Shown piece by piece: positions 33,341 through 43,172 of a DNA stretch of 64,000 nt. The stretch comes from Chitinophagaceae bacterium (GTDB lineage: Bacteria; Bacteroidota; Bacteroidia; Chitinophagales; Chitinophagaceae): NCBI GenBank assembly GCA_023957155.1, contig JAMLHK010000004.1, positions 62,001 through 126,000 of the forward strand. Reading direction: 5' to 3'. The position numbers were made by a program, and so were the translations under genes. Positions within the stretch are counted from its first letter, which is position 1. Each line of letters starts with the position of its first letter. The notes under the pieces were generated by a model. That model saw only the letters and a list, made by a program, of their open reading frames with translations, made no database searches and was not told the DNA's origin.

Positions 33341-35356
33341 ATGCGTTTTGATCAAAAGAACTTTACGCCGGTCCAGTTAGAACAGTTTTACAGATCTCTC
33401 CTGCTCCCACGCATGACAGAGGAAAAAATGCTATTGCTGTTACGGCAGGGCAAAGTAAGTAAATGGTTCAGCGGCATAGGACAGGAAGCTATTGCCGTTG
33501 GAGCTACTCTGGCAATGGACGATGACGAGTGGATCATGCCCCTGCACCGTAACCTGGGTGTATTTACTACCCGTAATATGCCGCTGGCTAAACTTTTTAT
33601 GCAATGGCAGGGGCAAAAAAACGGTTATAGCAATGGCAGGGAGAGAAGTTTTCATTTTGGCAGCAGGGAACATCACATTTGCGGTATGATCTCTCACCTG
33701 GGATCGCAGTTATCCGTAGCAGATGGCGTGGCATTATCTTACCGGTTGGGAGAAAAAAACAAAACGGTCCTTGCCTTTTGCGGGGAAGGCGCCACCAGCG
33801 AGGGTGACTTTCACGAAGCATTGAATATTGCAGCGGTATGGGATTTGCCCGTTATCTTCCTGGTAGAGAACAACGGCTATGGATTAAGCACACCGGTAGA
33901 AGAACAATTCAGGTGCGATAGCATTGCCGACAAAGCAAAAGGCTATGGCATCGAAGGTGTACAGATAGACGGGAATAATATTTTAACGGTATACGATACC
34001 ATCAGGGGAGTGAGAGAATATTGCCTCAATCACAAAAAACCCTACTTAGTAGAATGTATGACCTTCCGTATGCGCGGTCATGAAGAAGCAAGCGGCACAA
34101 AATATATACCGGAAGAATTGTTCGCTGCCTGGAAACCCAAAGACCCCGTACTCAATTTTGAGCAATGGCTGCTACAGCAAAATATTTTAACCACCACCGA
34201 CATTGAAAGTATCAAAACAGAGTTCAAAAACCATATAGATACTGAAATAGAAAAAGGGCTGATCCCTGCAAAAATCACTGTATCTGCACAGGAAGAGCTG
34301 GATGCCGTATATGCCGAACAAATTACATTCGGGGGTTTCACCACGGCGATTACAGATAATGACGCCGCACTCGAACAGGGTCGTTTTACCGTACGGGAAA
34401 AGCGGTTTGTTGATGCCATATCCGAAGGTATCTATCAAAGTATGCTCACACATAATAACCTGGTCGTCATGGGACAGGACATTGCAGAATATGGCGGCGT
34501 ATTTAAAGTAACCGAGGGCCTCCTGAATAAATTCGGGAAAAACAGGGTACGCAATACCCCATTATGTGAAAGCGGCATAATCGGTACCGCATTGGGATTG
34601 AGCATTGAAGGATATAAAAGCCTGGTAGAAATGCAATTTGCCGACTTTGTAACGGTAGGATTTAACCAGATCGTCAATAATCTGGCCAAAATACATTATC
34701 GCTGGGGACAGAATGCCGATGTGGTAATCCGTATGCCCACAGGTGCCGGTGTGAGCGCAGGTCCATTTCATTCCCAAAGCAATGAAGCCTGGTTTGTACA
34801 TACCCCCGGGCTAAAAGTAGTGTATCCTTCTAATCCGATGGATGCAAAAGGATTACTGATAGCCGCCGTGAATGATCTCAACCCCGTGATGTTTTTTGAA
34901 CATAAAGCCTTGTACCGGAGCATCAGCGGTCCCGTACCGGAAGAGCACTATGAAATACCCATCGGTAAAGCCCGCCGGGTTGAAGAGGGCGAGGACATTT
35001 CCATCATAACTTACGGAGCAGGCGTACACTGGGCACTGGGATATGCTGCCCAGCATACCGATACATCATTTGATATTCTTGATCTCCGAAGCCTGTTGCC
35101 CTTAGACTATGATGCTATCCGCGATTCCGTTTCCCGCACCGGCAGAATACTTGTCTTGCATGAAGATACTTTAATGGGTGGTATAGGAGCAGAGATCAGC
35201 GCCTGGATACAGGAAAACTGTTTTTCCCTGTTGGATGCCCCGGTTATGCGCTGTGCTTCACTGAATACGCCCGTACCTTTTAATACCGACCTGGAAAAGA
35301 ACTTTCTTGCCAAATCCCGCCTGCACGAATATATTCAGCGGCTGATACATTATTAA
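33341..35356 (+). CDS. 2-oxoacid dehydrogenase E1, alpha and beta subunits fused
   Basis: Thiamine-diphosphate enzyme that decarboxylates a 2-oxoacid (branched-chain or pyruvate type) and passes the acyl group to an E2 lipoyl protein. Start taken at ATG 33341 (MRFDQKNF); an in-frame ATG at 33239 would add 34 residues that do not fit the family. The 671-residue product joins E1-alpha (about 1-335, with GEGATSEGDFHEALNIA and ENNGYGLSTP for ThDP/Mg binding and phosphorylation-loop-like RMRGHEEASG) to E1-beta (about 350-671, VVMGQDIAEYGGVFKVTEGL, then YPSNPMDAKGLL and VLHEDTLMGGIGAE). Fused E1 proteins occur in Bacteroidota as one of several E1 forms. No E2 or E3 gene is adjacent, so the partner is elsewhere. 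Confidence 0.9.
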   Translation: MRFDQKNFTPVQLEQFYRSLLLPRMTEEKMLLLLRQGKVSKWFSGIGQEAIAVGATLAMDDDEWIMPLHRNLGVFTTRNMPLAKLFMQWQGQKNGYSNGRERSFHFGSREHHICGMISHLGSQLSVADGVALSYRLGEKNKTVLAFCGEGATSEGDFHEALNIAAVWDLPVIFLVENNGYGLSTPVEEQFRCDSIADKAKGYGIEGVQIDGNNILTVYDTIRGVREYCLNHKKPYLVECMTFRMRGHEEASGTKYIPEELFAAWKPKDPVLNFEQWLLQQNILTTTDIESIKTEFKNHIDTEIEKGLIPAKITVSAQEELDAVYAEQITFGGFTTAITDNDAALEQGRFTVREKRFVDAISEGIYQSMLTHNNLVVMGQDIAEYGGVFKVTEGLLNKFGKNRVRNTPLCESGIIGTALGLSIEGYKSLVEMQFADFVTVGFNQIVNNLAKIHYRWGQNADVVIRMPTGAGVSAGPFHSQSNEAWFVHTPGLKVVYPSNPMDAKGLLIAAVNDLNPVMFFEHKALYRSISGPVPEEHYEIPIGKARRVEEGEDISIITYGAGVHWALGYAAQHTDTSFDILDLRSLLPLDYDAIRDSVSRTGRILVLHEDTLMGGIGAEISAWIQENCFSLLDAPVMRCASLNTPVPFNTDLEKNFLAKSRLHEYIQRLIHY

Positions 35357-35409
35357 CATAACACGGGGAAATATCGAAGATAAAATATTCTTAAAGGAAA
35401 GCGCTCCGG

Positions 35410-38256
35410 CTAATGTGCTTCCAGCCAGTTTTCCCCTTCTCCCACTTCCGCAACAATAGGTACATGATTAGGCAGTGTCAACGCCGTTTGCATACCTTCA
35501 ATGATCATGGCCTTTAATTCCTCCACTTCTTCCTTAAAGGCATCAAAGATCAGCTCATCATGCACCTGCAGGATCATTCTGCTTCTCATCTTAGCCTTAT
35601 GAATGGCATTATGCACTTTTTGCATAGCCAGCTTAATCATATCCGCCGCGGTTCCCTGGATAGGTGAATTAATGGCATTTCGTTCGGCAAATCCCCGCAC
35701 CGTAAAGTTTGCAGAATTGATATCTCTCAGCCAGCGTTTACGTCCCATCAGGGTTTGCACATAACCATGATCCCGTGCAAACTGTATGGTATCTTCCATA
35801 TAACGGCTGATACCGGAAAATTCTCTCTTATAATTATCAATAATTTCTTTCGCTTCCGTGCGGCTGATCCCCAGATTATCTGCCAGTCCAAACGCACCCT
35901 GCCCGTATATGATCCCGAAGTTTACGCTTTTGGCTTTATAACGCTGCTCTTTGGTAACAGCGTGTTCTTCCACATTATATACTTTAGCTGCTGTTGCCGC
36001 ATGAATATCTTTACCATGGCAGAATGCATCACACATCGCAGGGTCACCGCTAATAGCAGCCACAATCCGCAGTTCAATCTGTGAGTAATCGGCAGAAAGC
36101 AGGATATGCTGATCATCCCGCGGTATAAACGCTTTCCTGATCTCCCGTCCCCTTGCTGTTCTAACCGGTATATTCTGTAAATTAGGATTATTACTTGCCA
36201 GTCTGCCGGTAACGGCTACAGCCTGGGCATATGTGGTATGTACCCTGCCGGTTTTCCGGTTGACCAGTTGTGGCAAAGTATCTACATACGTTGATTTCAG
36301 CTTGGTCAGCTCACGATACGCCAGGATATCTTCTACAATCTTATTATTTTGCGAAAGCTTCAGCAATACGTCCTCACCTGTGGCATATTGCCCGGTCTTA
36401 GTTTTTTTTGCTTTGGGATCTAACTGCAGCTTGTCAAAAAGCACTTCCCCCAGTTGCTTAGGCGATGCCAGGTTAAAACGTACACCGGCCTGGCGATAGA
36501 CATTTTCTTCCGACTGCTTCGCTTCCTTTTCCAGTTCAGCCGCATAGAGATTTAAAAACCGGGTATCAATTTTTACCCCTTCAAATTCCATAGCTGCCAA
36601 TACCTTCACCAAAGGATTTTCAACTTCATAAAAAACCTTTTCCACTTCCTTCGCTTTCAACTCCGGCTCCAATACCAGCTTCAATTGCAGGGTGATATCG
36701 GCATCTTCTGCTGCATAATCCTTTATCTTCTCCAGCTCAACATCCCGCATATTACCCTGCTGCTTACCTTTCTTACCAATCAGCTCCTCAATAGGAACGG
36801 GTTCATAACCCAGGTACTGGGCACTCAACACGTCCATGCTCCTTTTCCCATCCGGGTCAATCACATAATGAGCCAGCATCGTATCAAACAAAGCACCTTC
36901 TATGGTTATTCCATACCACGTTAACACCAGCATATCGAACTTTATGTTCTGCCCTATCCAGGTTATATCCTTCTTAGAAAACAATGGCCGGAATTCATTA
37001 AGTATCTCCAGCGTTTTTTCCCTGTCAGGTGGAAGGGGGATATAATAGGCTTCCCCCGGTTTCCATGCAAAGCTCATTCCTACAAGCTCCGTATCATTTG
37101 CGTCTAATCCCGTTGTTTCCGTATCAAAACATATTTCACGCTGTAGCAGCATTTTATTCAGTAAATCCCGGAAAGCGTGTTTCTGCGTTACGGCAGTATA
37201 GGAATGAGGGGTATTATGAATGTTTTTCCCTTCGGGCAGCATACCGGGAGGGTCTGTCTCTTCTTCTTTAGATTTTTTTTCAGGAAGCCTGCTTTCAAAT
37301 ACTTCCTTCCCGGTTGCGAACATGTCTGTCTGCACCACTCCCCCGGAAGCTTTCTCACTACCTTTCCGGGCAACAACAGGCAGGGTTTCTCCCAAAACCC
37401 GTTGTGCTATACTACGAAACTCCAGCCCAGTAAATACTTCTTTCAGCAGTTCTTTGTTCCAGTCATCCAGCTTAAAATCCTCTTCGTGAAAAACAACCGG
37501 TACATCCGTTATTATCGTAGCCAGCTTCTTGCTCATCACAGCAGATTCTTTTCCGTTTCTTACTTTTTCGCCAAGCGCACCTTTTATGCTGTCTGCATGA
37601 GCTAAAATATTTTCCAGCGTTCCATATTCAGCCAGTAGTTTAGCGGCTGTTTTTTCACCTATCCCTGCAATACCCGGAATGTTATCTACTGCATCGCCCA
37701 TCAGCCCCAGGATATCAATTACCTGGTCTGTTGTTTTTACATTCCATTTAGAACATACTTCCTCCGGCCCTAATATCTCGGCATTGCCGCCCTGATAACC
37801 CGGTTTATATATTTTAATTTTATCGCTAACCAGCTGGCCATAATCTTTATCCGGCGTTACCATATATACTTCATAGCCCGCCTTTGCCGCCTGGATACTT
37901 AATGTACCGATGATATCATCCGCTTCATATCCATCCAGCTCAATCACCGGGATATTGAACCCCTGTATAATGTGTTTAATATCGGGTAAAGCGCTAAGCA
38001 GATCTTCGGGAGCTTCCTGGCGATTGGCTTTGTAATCCGCAAAATCAATATGCCTTTCTGTGGGGGCGTGGGTATCAAAACATACGGCCATGTGTGATGG
38101 CTTTTGACTGTTGATCAGCTCCACCAGCGTATTGGTAAACCCAAACTGAGCATTGGTATTTCGCCCCTTTGATGTAATTCGCGGATTACGGATCAACGCA
38201 TAATAGGCGCGAAAAACCAGCGCCATGGCATCTAAAAGAAATAACCTTTTACTCAT
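35410..38256 (-). CDS. polA: DNA polymerase I
   Basis: Fills gaps and removes RNA primers. Start is the ATG at 38256 (MSKRLFLLDAMALVFRAYYAL); an upstream in-frame ATG at 38310 adds a non-conserved extension. 948 residues with three domains: 5'-3' flap nuclease (1-about 300, with LDGYEADDIIGTL and the helix-hairpin IPGIAGIGEKTAAKLL), an intact 3'-5' proofreading domain (CFDTETTGLD near 378, with the catalytic Asp and Glu), and the polymerase (DYSQIELRIVA near 720 and QVHDELIFDAF near the end). Faces the same way as six other genes up to gldJ but seems to be its own unit. Confidence 0.96.
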   Translation of the reverse strand: MSKRLFLLDAMALVFRAYYALIRNPRITSKGRNTNAQFGFTNTLVELINSQKPSHMAVCFDTHAPTERHIDFADYKANRQEAPEDLLSALPDIKHIIQGFNIPVIELDGYEADDIIGTLSIQAAKAGYEVYMVTPDKDYGQLVSDKIKIYKPGYQGGNAEILGPEEVCSKWNVKTTDQVIDILGLMGDAVDNIPGIAGIGEKTAAKLLAEYGTLENILAHADSIKGALGEKVRNGKESAVMSKKLATIITDVPVVFHEEDFKLDDWNKELLKEVFTGLEFRSIAQRVLGETLPVVARKGSEKASGGVVQTDMFATGKEVFESRLPEKKSKEEETDPPGMLPEGKNIHNTPHSYTAVTQKHAFRDLLNKMLLQREICFDTETTGLDANDTELVGMSFAWKPGEAYYIPLPPDREKTLEILNEFRPLFSKKDITWIGQNIKFDMLVLTWYGITIEGALFDTMLAHYVIDPDGKRSMDVLSAQYLGYEPVPIEELIGKKGKQQGNMRDVELEKIKDYAAEDADITLQLKLVLEPELKAKEVEKVFYEVENPLVKVLAAMEFEGVKIDTRFLNLYAAELEKEAKQSEENVYRQAGVRFNLASPKQLGEVLFDKLQLDPKAKKTKTGQYATGEDVLLKLSQNNKIVEDILAYRELTKLKSTYVDTLPQLVNRKTGRVHTTYAQAVAVTGRLASNNPNLQNIPVRTARGREIRKAFIPRDDQHILLSADYSQIELRIVAAISGDPAMCDAFCHGKDIHAATAAKVYNVEEHAVTKEQRYKAKSVNFGIIYGQGAFGLADNLGISRTEAKEIIDNYKREFSGISRYMEDTIQFARDHGYVQTLMGRKRWLRDINSANFTVRGFAERNAINSPIQGTAADMIKLAMQKVHNAIHKAKMRSRMILQVHDELIFDAFKEEVEELKAMIIEGMQTALTLPNHVPIVAEVGEGENWLEAH

Positions 38257-38367
38257 CCCGCTAAGGTAAATGTTTTGGATTTGACATTTGCCTGTTTTGT
38301 TGAAGAACAAATCACCGGCATTTTATGCGATGCATTTTGGAGCTGCTTCCCGATGCTGCACCTTTGC

Positions 38368-39096
38368 TTAAAACCGTGTTCCTAAAAAATGAGGAAGCAT
38401 TTTGCGCCAGGTAGGCCAATCGTGTGTAATGTCTTCACCCCATATATCCAATTCGTGTGGAATACCTTTTACAGAAAGCACATCCGAAAAACGCCTGTTA
38501 GCCTGGGGATCTTCATAAGCGCCACTGCCGGTAGCTATGATGATGTTCCCTTCTCTGATTCTGCTGAGATACCAGTCATCGGCAAGATTGGGTATATAAT
38601 GCATCGGGGAATTGTAATACACCTGCTCATCGTAGTATCCATGCGTGTATTCTGTTAAATCGTAAACGCCACTCATGGCAATCGTTCCGTTAATCAGATC
38701 CGGGCGCTTCAGAAACAGGTTCATGGAATGCAGGGCTCCAAAAGAAGCGCCGCTTATAATTACCGGCGTTTCCCAGGAAGTATGATTTTTGATAAACGGG
38801 ATCACTTCATTAAACACGTATTCATTGAACTGGTTGTGACGTATCGCTTTATGCGCCCCCTCCATGTTCCTGTTCATCCAGCTTTCATTATTAATACTAT
38901 TAATGGAGAATACTTTTATCTTTCCTTCATCTATAAAAGGAGCAATAGCATCTATGAGCTGAAAACGTTCATACTCCAGGAAATCGGCAGCGGCGGTAGG
39001 TACCAGTAATAATGCCAACCCGTAATGACCATAAGTAGCAACAGGCATCTCCTTACCGAGTGCATGGCTGTACCATGAAGTGAGTTCTCTCTTCAT
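38368..39096 (-). CDS. Alpha/beta-hydrolase, esterase family
   Basis: 242 residues, no signal peptide. The nucleophile elbow is GASFG with Ser118; the likely acid and base are Asp196 (SGAYEDP) and His225 (DITHDWPTW). The overall order matches the esterase D / S-formylglutathione hydrolase-like group. The first 50 residues (YSHALGKEMPVATYGHYGLALLLVPT) describe the cap over the active site. Cytoplasmic. Substrate unknown. Its neighbour 62 bp upstream is a ParA-like ATPase; the two may be co-transcribed. Confidence 0.8.
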   Translation of the reverse strand: MKRELTSWYSHALGKEMPVATYGHYGLALLLVPTAAADFLEYERFQLIDAIAPFIDEGKIKVFSINSINNESWMNRNMEGAHKAIRHNQFNEYVFNEVIPFIKNHTSWETPVIISGASFGALHSMNLFLKRPDLINGTIAMSGVYDLTEYTHGYYDEQVYYNSPMHYIPNLADDWYLSRIREGNIIIATGSGAYEDPQANRRFSDVLSVKGIPHELDIWGEDITHDWPTWRKMLPHFLGTRF

Positions 39097-39158
39097 ACGT
39101 ATAATATTATGTTTGCGCTCACACGTATCCCTTTAAAACAGATTCATCATTCAGGGAT

Positions 39159-39902
39159 CTATTCCAGCACGCCTTCTTTAATTTCCGTCCACAGATCCCG
39201 GTAACATTGTGCCGCATAACCCGAGTGTGCAAAAGTCTCAATGGGCGCTTTGTATATGCCCATTTTTTCTACATCAGATAAATAAGGTATATAGTTTTCA
39301 AAAAATCTTTTATCCTTATATAAAGTCTCCATGATCTCGTTGTGCATGTTCTTTCTCAGGTCAGCCATAGTGAAAAAACACATCATCTTTAACAGGTCAA
39401 TATTCTTTTCTTTAAAATAATCTTTAACCATATTATATGTGCGAATGGAAAGCGTGGTCGGTATCACCGGCATCAATACGATATCTGCTGCATTAAAAAT
39501 ATTTTCAGACAGTACGGAAAAACCGGGCGGACAGTCTATAAAAATAAAATCATACAGCTTGTCAAGCGGCTGAAGTATAGATTTAAGCCGCTTCTTTGAA
39601 GACCGCATTTCTTCCGAAATCACATCAAAGCTTTTAGCAGACAGATCAGCGGGGATAATATCTAAGTTTTCAAAATTTGTAGCCTGGATCGCTTCTTCCA
39701 GATCGGCATCTTTTTCTATCAGTTTTTTTATGCCTCCTTTATATTTCGGCTTCGACTGATAATAGAAACTGGCAGATCCCTGGGGATCAATGTCCCAAAG
39801 CAGCGTTTTATAACCATCCTGAGCGGCTAAATACGCAAAATTTACACAGGAAGCTGTTTTGCCAACACCTCCCTTGAGATTATATAGTGCAATAGTAACC
39901 AT
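39159..39902 (-). CDS. Orphan ParA-family ATPase
   Basis: 247 residues. Deviant Walker A KGGVGKTASCVNFAYLAA with the signature Lys (near residue 10), Walker A' DIDPQGSASFYY (about 38-49) and Walker B FIFIDCPPGFS. All elements for ATP-dependent dimerisation are present. There is no parB gene or repeated centromere site beside it, so it may position another cargo or be a MinD/ParA relative with a private partner. Promoter not obvious; 120 bp separate it from uvrB, on the same strand. Confidence 0.85.
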   Translation of the reverse strand: MVTIALYNLKGGVGKTASCVNFAYLAAQDGYKTLLWDIDPQGSASFYYQSKPKYKGGIKKLIEKDADLEEAIQATNFENLDIIPADLSAKSFDVISEEMRSSKKRLKSILQPLDKLYDFIFIDCPPGFSVLSENIFNAADIVLMPVIPTTLSIRTYNMVKDYFKEKNIDLLKMMCFFTMADLRKNMHNEIMETLYKDKRFFENYIPYLSDVEKMGIYKAPIETFAHSGYAAQCYRDLWTEIKEGVLE

Positions 39903-40021
39903 ACAATAAATATATCATTTTTCTGCTATTGAAGGAAGCCTGTGCTATATTTCCTGGAGTGCACCTGCCCGGAAACCCTTGCATAACCGGCATATTGATC
40001 GTTTGCACCGCCTTAAGATGA

Positions 40022-42064
40022 TCATGCCTGCCGCATCTGATCCAGTTTCTTCTGCATGGCGAACATTTCGTCCCGCAATCTTGCCGCTTCCATAAAATCA
40101 AGATCCTTTGCTGCTTTCTCCATCTGTTTCCTGATTTTTAAAATCGCCTTCTCCATCTGTGGAATAGTATTATAGGTTTCCTGGTCTTCTGCCGCCGGGG
40201 TCACCAATTCCCCATCCGGTACAACGGCATAGGGATTAGTGGTATCATATCCTTTTATATCCAGTACCGAGGTTTGTGCAAACACCTGCTCTTTTGATTT
40301 TTTCACTGTAGACGGCGTGATATGATGTTCGATATTATAGGTAATCTGCTTTTCCCGCCTGCGATTGGTTTCGTCAATAGTGCGTTGCATACTTTCCGTC
40401 ATCTTATCTGCATAAAAGATGACTAATCCGTCAGCATTTCTTGCAGCACGTCCTGCAGTCTGGGTTAACGACTTCTCGTTACGTAAAAAACCTTCTTTAT
40501 CCGCATCCAGAATGGCTACCAGAGATACTTCAGGGAGGTCCAGCCCCTCCCTCAGCAGGTTAACGCCTACCAATACATCAATCTCGCCAAGCCGGAGCTG
40601 CCGTAATATCTCCACGCGATCCAGGGTATCTACCTCGCTATGTATGTATTTTGATTTAACATGAATACGTTGCAGGTACTTATCCATCTCTTCCGCCATA
40701 CGTTTGGTCAGGGTGGTTACCAGTACCCGGTCGCCCTTCGTTACTCTCTTGTCTATTTCATCCAGCAGATCATCAATCTGGTTCACACTGGGCCGCACAT
40801 CAATTGGCGGGTCAAGTAATCCTGTCGGCCGAACGATCTGTTCTACCACTACTCCCCCCGTTTTTTCCAGTTCATAATCCCCGGGAGTGGCGGATACATA
40901 AATCGTCTGGTTCAGCATGGATTCAAACTCGTTAAAATTCAACGGACGGTTATCCAGCGCAGAGGGCAGGCGGAACCCGTAGTCAACCAGCACTAATTTC
41001 CTGCTCCTGTCACCACCATACATACCGCTGACCTGGGGGATGGTTTGATGGCTTTCATCAATCACACACAAAAAATCATCCGGAAAATAGTCCAATAAGC
41101 AGAATGGCCGTGAGCCGGGGTCCCTCCGGTCAAAAAACCGGGAGTAATTCTCCACCCCGTTACAATAACCTAACTCGCGGATCATTTCTATGTCATAATT
41201 TACTCTTTCACTCAGGCGCTGCGCTTCTATGTACTTCCCCTCTTTTTTAAAATATTCTACCTGCCGGGTCATTTCATCCTGTATTTCATACAATACCTGC
41301 TGTAACTGGTCTTTTGGTGCGAGGTATAAATTAGCCGGGAAGATGGCTGCATTTTCCACAACACTGACCCGTTTTCCACTGCTGATTTCCAATGTTTCTA
41401 TTGTTTCTATCTCATCCCCAAAAAAGCTGATGCGATAGCCATAGTCCATATAAGGCAGGTTAATATCAACCGTGTCTCCTTTCACCCTGAAATTTCCCCG
41501 GTTAAAATCACCCTGGCTGCGGCTGTACAATGCATTAACCAGGGCATGTAAAAAACCCTGCCTGCTGATCACCTGTCCCTTATGGATACGGATGATCCCT
41601 TTAGAAAACTCAACAGGGTTACCAATGCCATAAATGCAGCTTACAGAAGCAACTATGATCACATCACGCCTTCCGCTCAGCAGTTGTGCCGTAGCCTGCA
41701 GGCGCAGCTTATCTAATTCCTCGTTTATGGAAAGATCTTTTTCAATATAGGTATCACTCACCGGCATATACGCTTCGGGCTGATAGTAGTCGTAATAGGA
41801 AACAAAGTAGCCCACGGCGTTTTCGGGGAAAAACTGTTTAAACTCACCATACAGCTGGGCAACCAGGGTTTTATTATGGGTAAGAACCAATGTGGGGCGC
41901 TGCACATTCTGTATCACATTAGCCATCGTAAACGTTTTACCCGATCCGGTAACGCCGAGTAAAACCTGCCGGGATTCTCCCTCCAGGATACCCTCCGTTA
42001 ACTGACGAATGGCTTCCGGCTGATCACCGGCCGGCTGATAGGATGAATGTAAGTTAAAAGACAT
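40022..42064 (-). CDS. uvrB: Excinuclease ABC subunit B
   Basis: Damage-verifying helicase-like subunit of nucleotide-excision repair. 680 residues. Walker A GVTGSGKT (37-44), the DNA-clamping beta-hairpin YYDYYQPEAY (about 91-100), DEAD-like VIDESHQTIPQ, motif VI QTAGRAARN, and the C-terminal UVR domain (EKAAKDLDFMEAARLRDEM) that binds UvrC. Directly downstream (6 bp) of a small acidic protein gene, so the two are probably one operon. Confidence 0.97.
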   Translation of the reverse strand: MSFNLHSSYQPAGDQPEAIRQLTEGILEGESRQVLLGVTGSGKTFTMANVIQNVQRPTLVLTHNKTLVAQLYGEFKQFFPENAVGYFVSYYDYYQPEAYMPVSDTYIEKDLSINEELDKLRLQATAQLLSGRRDVIIVASVSCIYGIGNPVEFSKGIIRIHKGQVISRQGFLHALVNALYSRSQGDFNRGNFRVKGDTVDINLPYMDYGYRISFFGDEIETIETLEISSGKRVSVVENAAIFPANLYLAPKDQLQQVLYEIQDEMTRQVEYFKKEGKYIEAQRLSERVNYDIEMIRELGYCNGVENYSRFFDRRDPGSRPFCLLDYFPDDFLCVIDESHQTIPQVSGMYGGDRSRKLVLVDYGFRLPSALDNRPLNFNEFESMLNQTIYVSATPGDYELEKTGGVVVEQIVRPTGLLDPPIDVRPSVNQIDDLLDEIDKRVTKGDRVLVTTLTKRMAEEMDKYLQRIHVKSKYIHSEVDTLDRVEILRQLRLGEIDVLVGVNLLREGLDLPEVSLVAILDADKEGFLRNEKSLTQTAGRAARNADGLVIFYADKMTESMQRTIDETNRRREKQITYNIEHHITPSTVKKSKEQVFAQTSVLDIKGYDTTNPYAVVPDGELVTPAAEDQETYNTIPQMEKAILKIRKQMEKAAKDLDFMEAARLRDEMFAMQKKLDQMRQA

Positions 42065-42070
42065 TGTATT

Positions 42071-42577
42071 TTATTCAGCGGACAGGCTGATAATTTTCGC
42101 CGTATCCTCAGTCTTCAGATAAAAGTTTTCAAATCCGTTCTCAAATATTTCATTCAGGTATTTCATGGAGAAAGGTAATAATTGCTCCACCCCTTCGTCT
42201 GGCGTGATCGCTTTAAGCTGATCAATACCGTGCTCTTTCTTATAATCCCGCATGCCCAATTGAAAAGAAGCGATCTCCGCAGATTTATTCAAATAAGCAT
42301 TATGGGTTATTACTTCCTGCTCTGCCTTAAATGCATCGCTGAATTCGGAAGAATCCTCATCCATATCATATTGCAGCACATCCTTTACATCAAACCGTTT
42401 TGCCTGTGTCATCAGGTAGTCCTCCAGCCCGGCCGCTTCATCCAATAGCGGCGACCCTAAATCCGTTCCTTCTTCATCATCACTACCTAAAGCGGCGTTG
42501 TCAATAACATCAACACCCAGGGATACCAGCTTAAGCAACAAATGGTATTGTTTATCTGTCAGTTCTATTTTTTGCAT
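42071..42577 (-). CDS. Acidic protein of unknown function upstream of uvrB
   Basis: 168 residues from the ATG at 42577 (MQKIELTDKQYHLLLKLVS); a GTG start at 42604 is possible. The protein is acidic (GSDDEEGTD near 40, YDMDEDSSEFSDAF near 75) and all-helical, with no membrane segment and no recognised family. The 6-bp gap to uvrB suggests co-translation. It ends in a beta-like FENFYLKTEDTAKIISLSAE. A link to DNA repair is only inferred from position. Confidence 0.7.
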   Translation of the reverse strand: MQKIELTDKQYHLLLKLVSLGVDVIDNAALGSDDEEGTDLGSPLLDEAAGLEDYLMTQAKRFDVKDVLQYDMDEDSSEFSDAFKAEQEVITHNAYLNKSAEIASFQLGMRDYKKEHGIDQLKAITPDEGVEQLLPFSMKYLNEIFENGFENFYLKTEDTAKIISLSAE

Positions 42578-42659
42578 ATTTATTCCCGTTGAAATGTCCA
42601 TCACTTTAAAGGATTAAAGGTACGATGAAGTAAACTGACTATGCAACTGCAATCATGAT

Positions 42660-43160
42660 TCACCTGAATTTTACCCACACATACTCGTCTGTAATATGAT
42701 CATTTTTAATAACAGATTTTTTTTGTACGGATTCCAGGTGAAAGCTATTCTTCTCTAAAACCCTCATGGAAGCTTTATTATATTCAAAAACCCGGGCATA
42801 AATACGAATGAGCTGAGGAAAAGCGGTAAAGGCATATTCCAGCATTTGGCGTACCGCATCCGTTGCAATACCCCTGCCCCAATAAGGCTCTCCTATCCAA
42901 TAGCCTAACTCTGCGCTTATCCGTGCAATATCTTCCTGTATTTCTATTCCTATGCTCCCCACGAGCTGCCCCTCCCATTCAATGGCTAAAATTTGTGACG
43001 GATCCTGCTTCCTGCAATATTTTATAAAAACTCTGGCGTGCTGAAGTTTATAAGGATGTGGCAGCCGGTCTCTTACATTGTTCCATATTTTAATATTATT
43101 TGCTAACCCGGCTAACAGGAACCGATCTTCTCTTTGCCAGGAACGTAAGGTAACCAGCAT
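42660..43160 (-). CDS. GNAT acetyltransferase of the RimJ/RimL type
   Basis: 166 residues. The acetyl-CoA pyrophosphate loop is in GEPYWGRGIATDAVRQMLEY (near 92-111), preceded by the strand SAELGYWIG and followed by YARVFEYNKASMRVLEKNSFH, the typical RimJ/L C-terminal pattern. The N-terminus LRSWQREDRFLLAGLANN matches the same branch. Transfers acetyl to an N-terminal amine or small molecule; substrate unknown. 12 bp from mgsA, so probably in one transcript with it. Confidence 0.85.
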   Translation of the reverse strand: MLVTLRSWQREDRFLLAGLANNIKIWNNVRDRLPHPYKLQHARVFIKYCRKQDPSQILAIEWEGQLVGSIGIEIQEDIARISAELGYWIGEPYWGRGIATDAVRQMLEYAFTAFPQLIRIYARVFEYNKASMRVLEKNSFHLESVQKKSVIKNDHITDEYVWVKFR

Positions 43161-43172
43161 AAGCGCATCATT

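Noticed and set aside
37177-37605. A 142-codon plus-strand frame opposite polA
   Set aside because: Phe/His-rich product without domains, fully inside polA.
39159-39902. Chromosome replication origin region because of ParA
   Set aside because: No parB, dnaA, gidA/gidB or clustered DnaA boxes are present.
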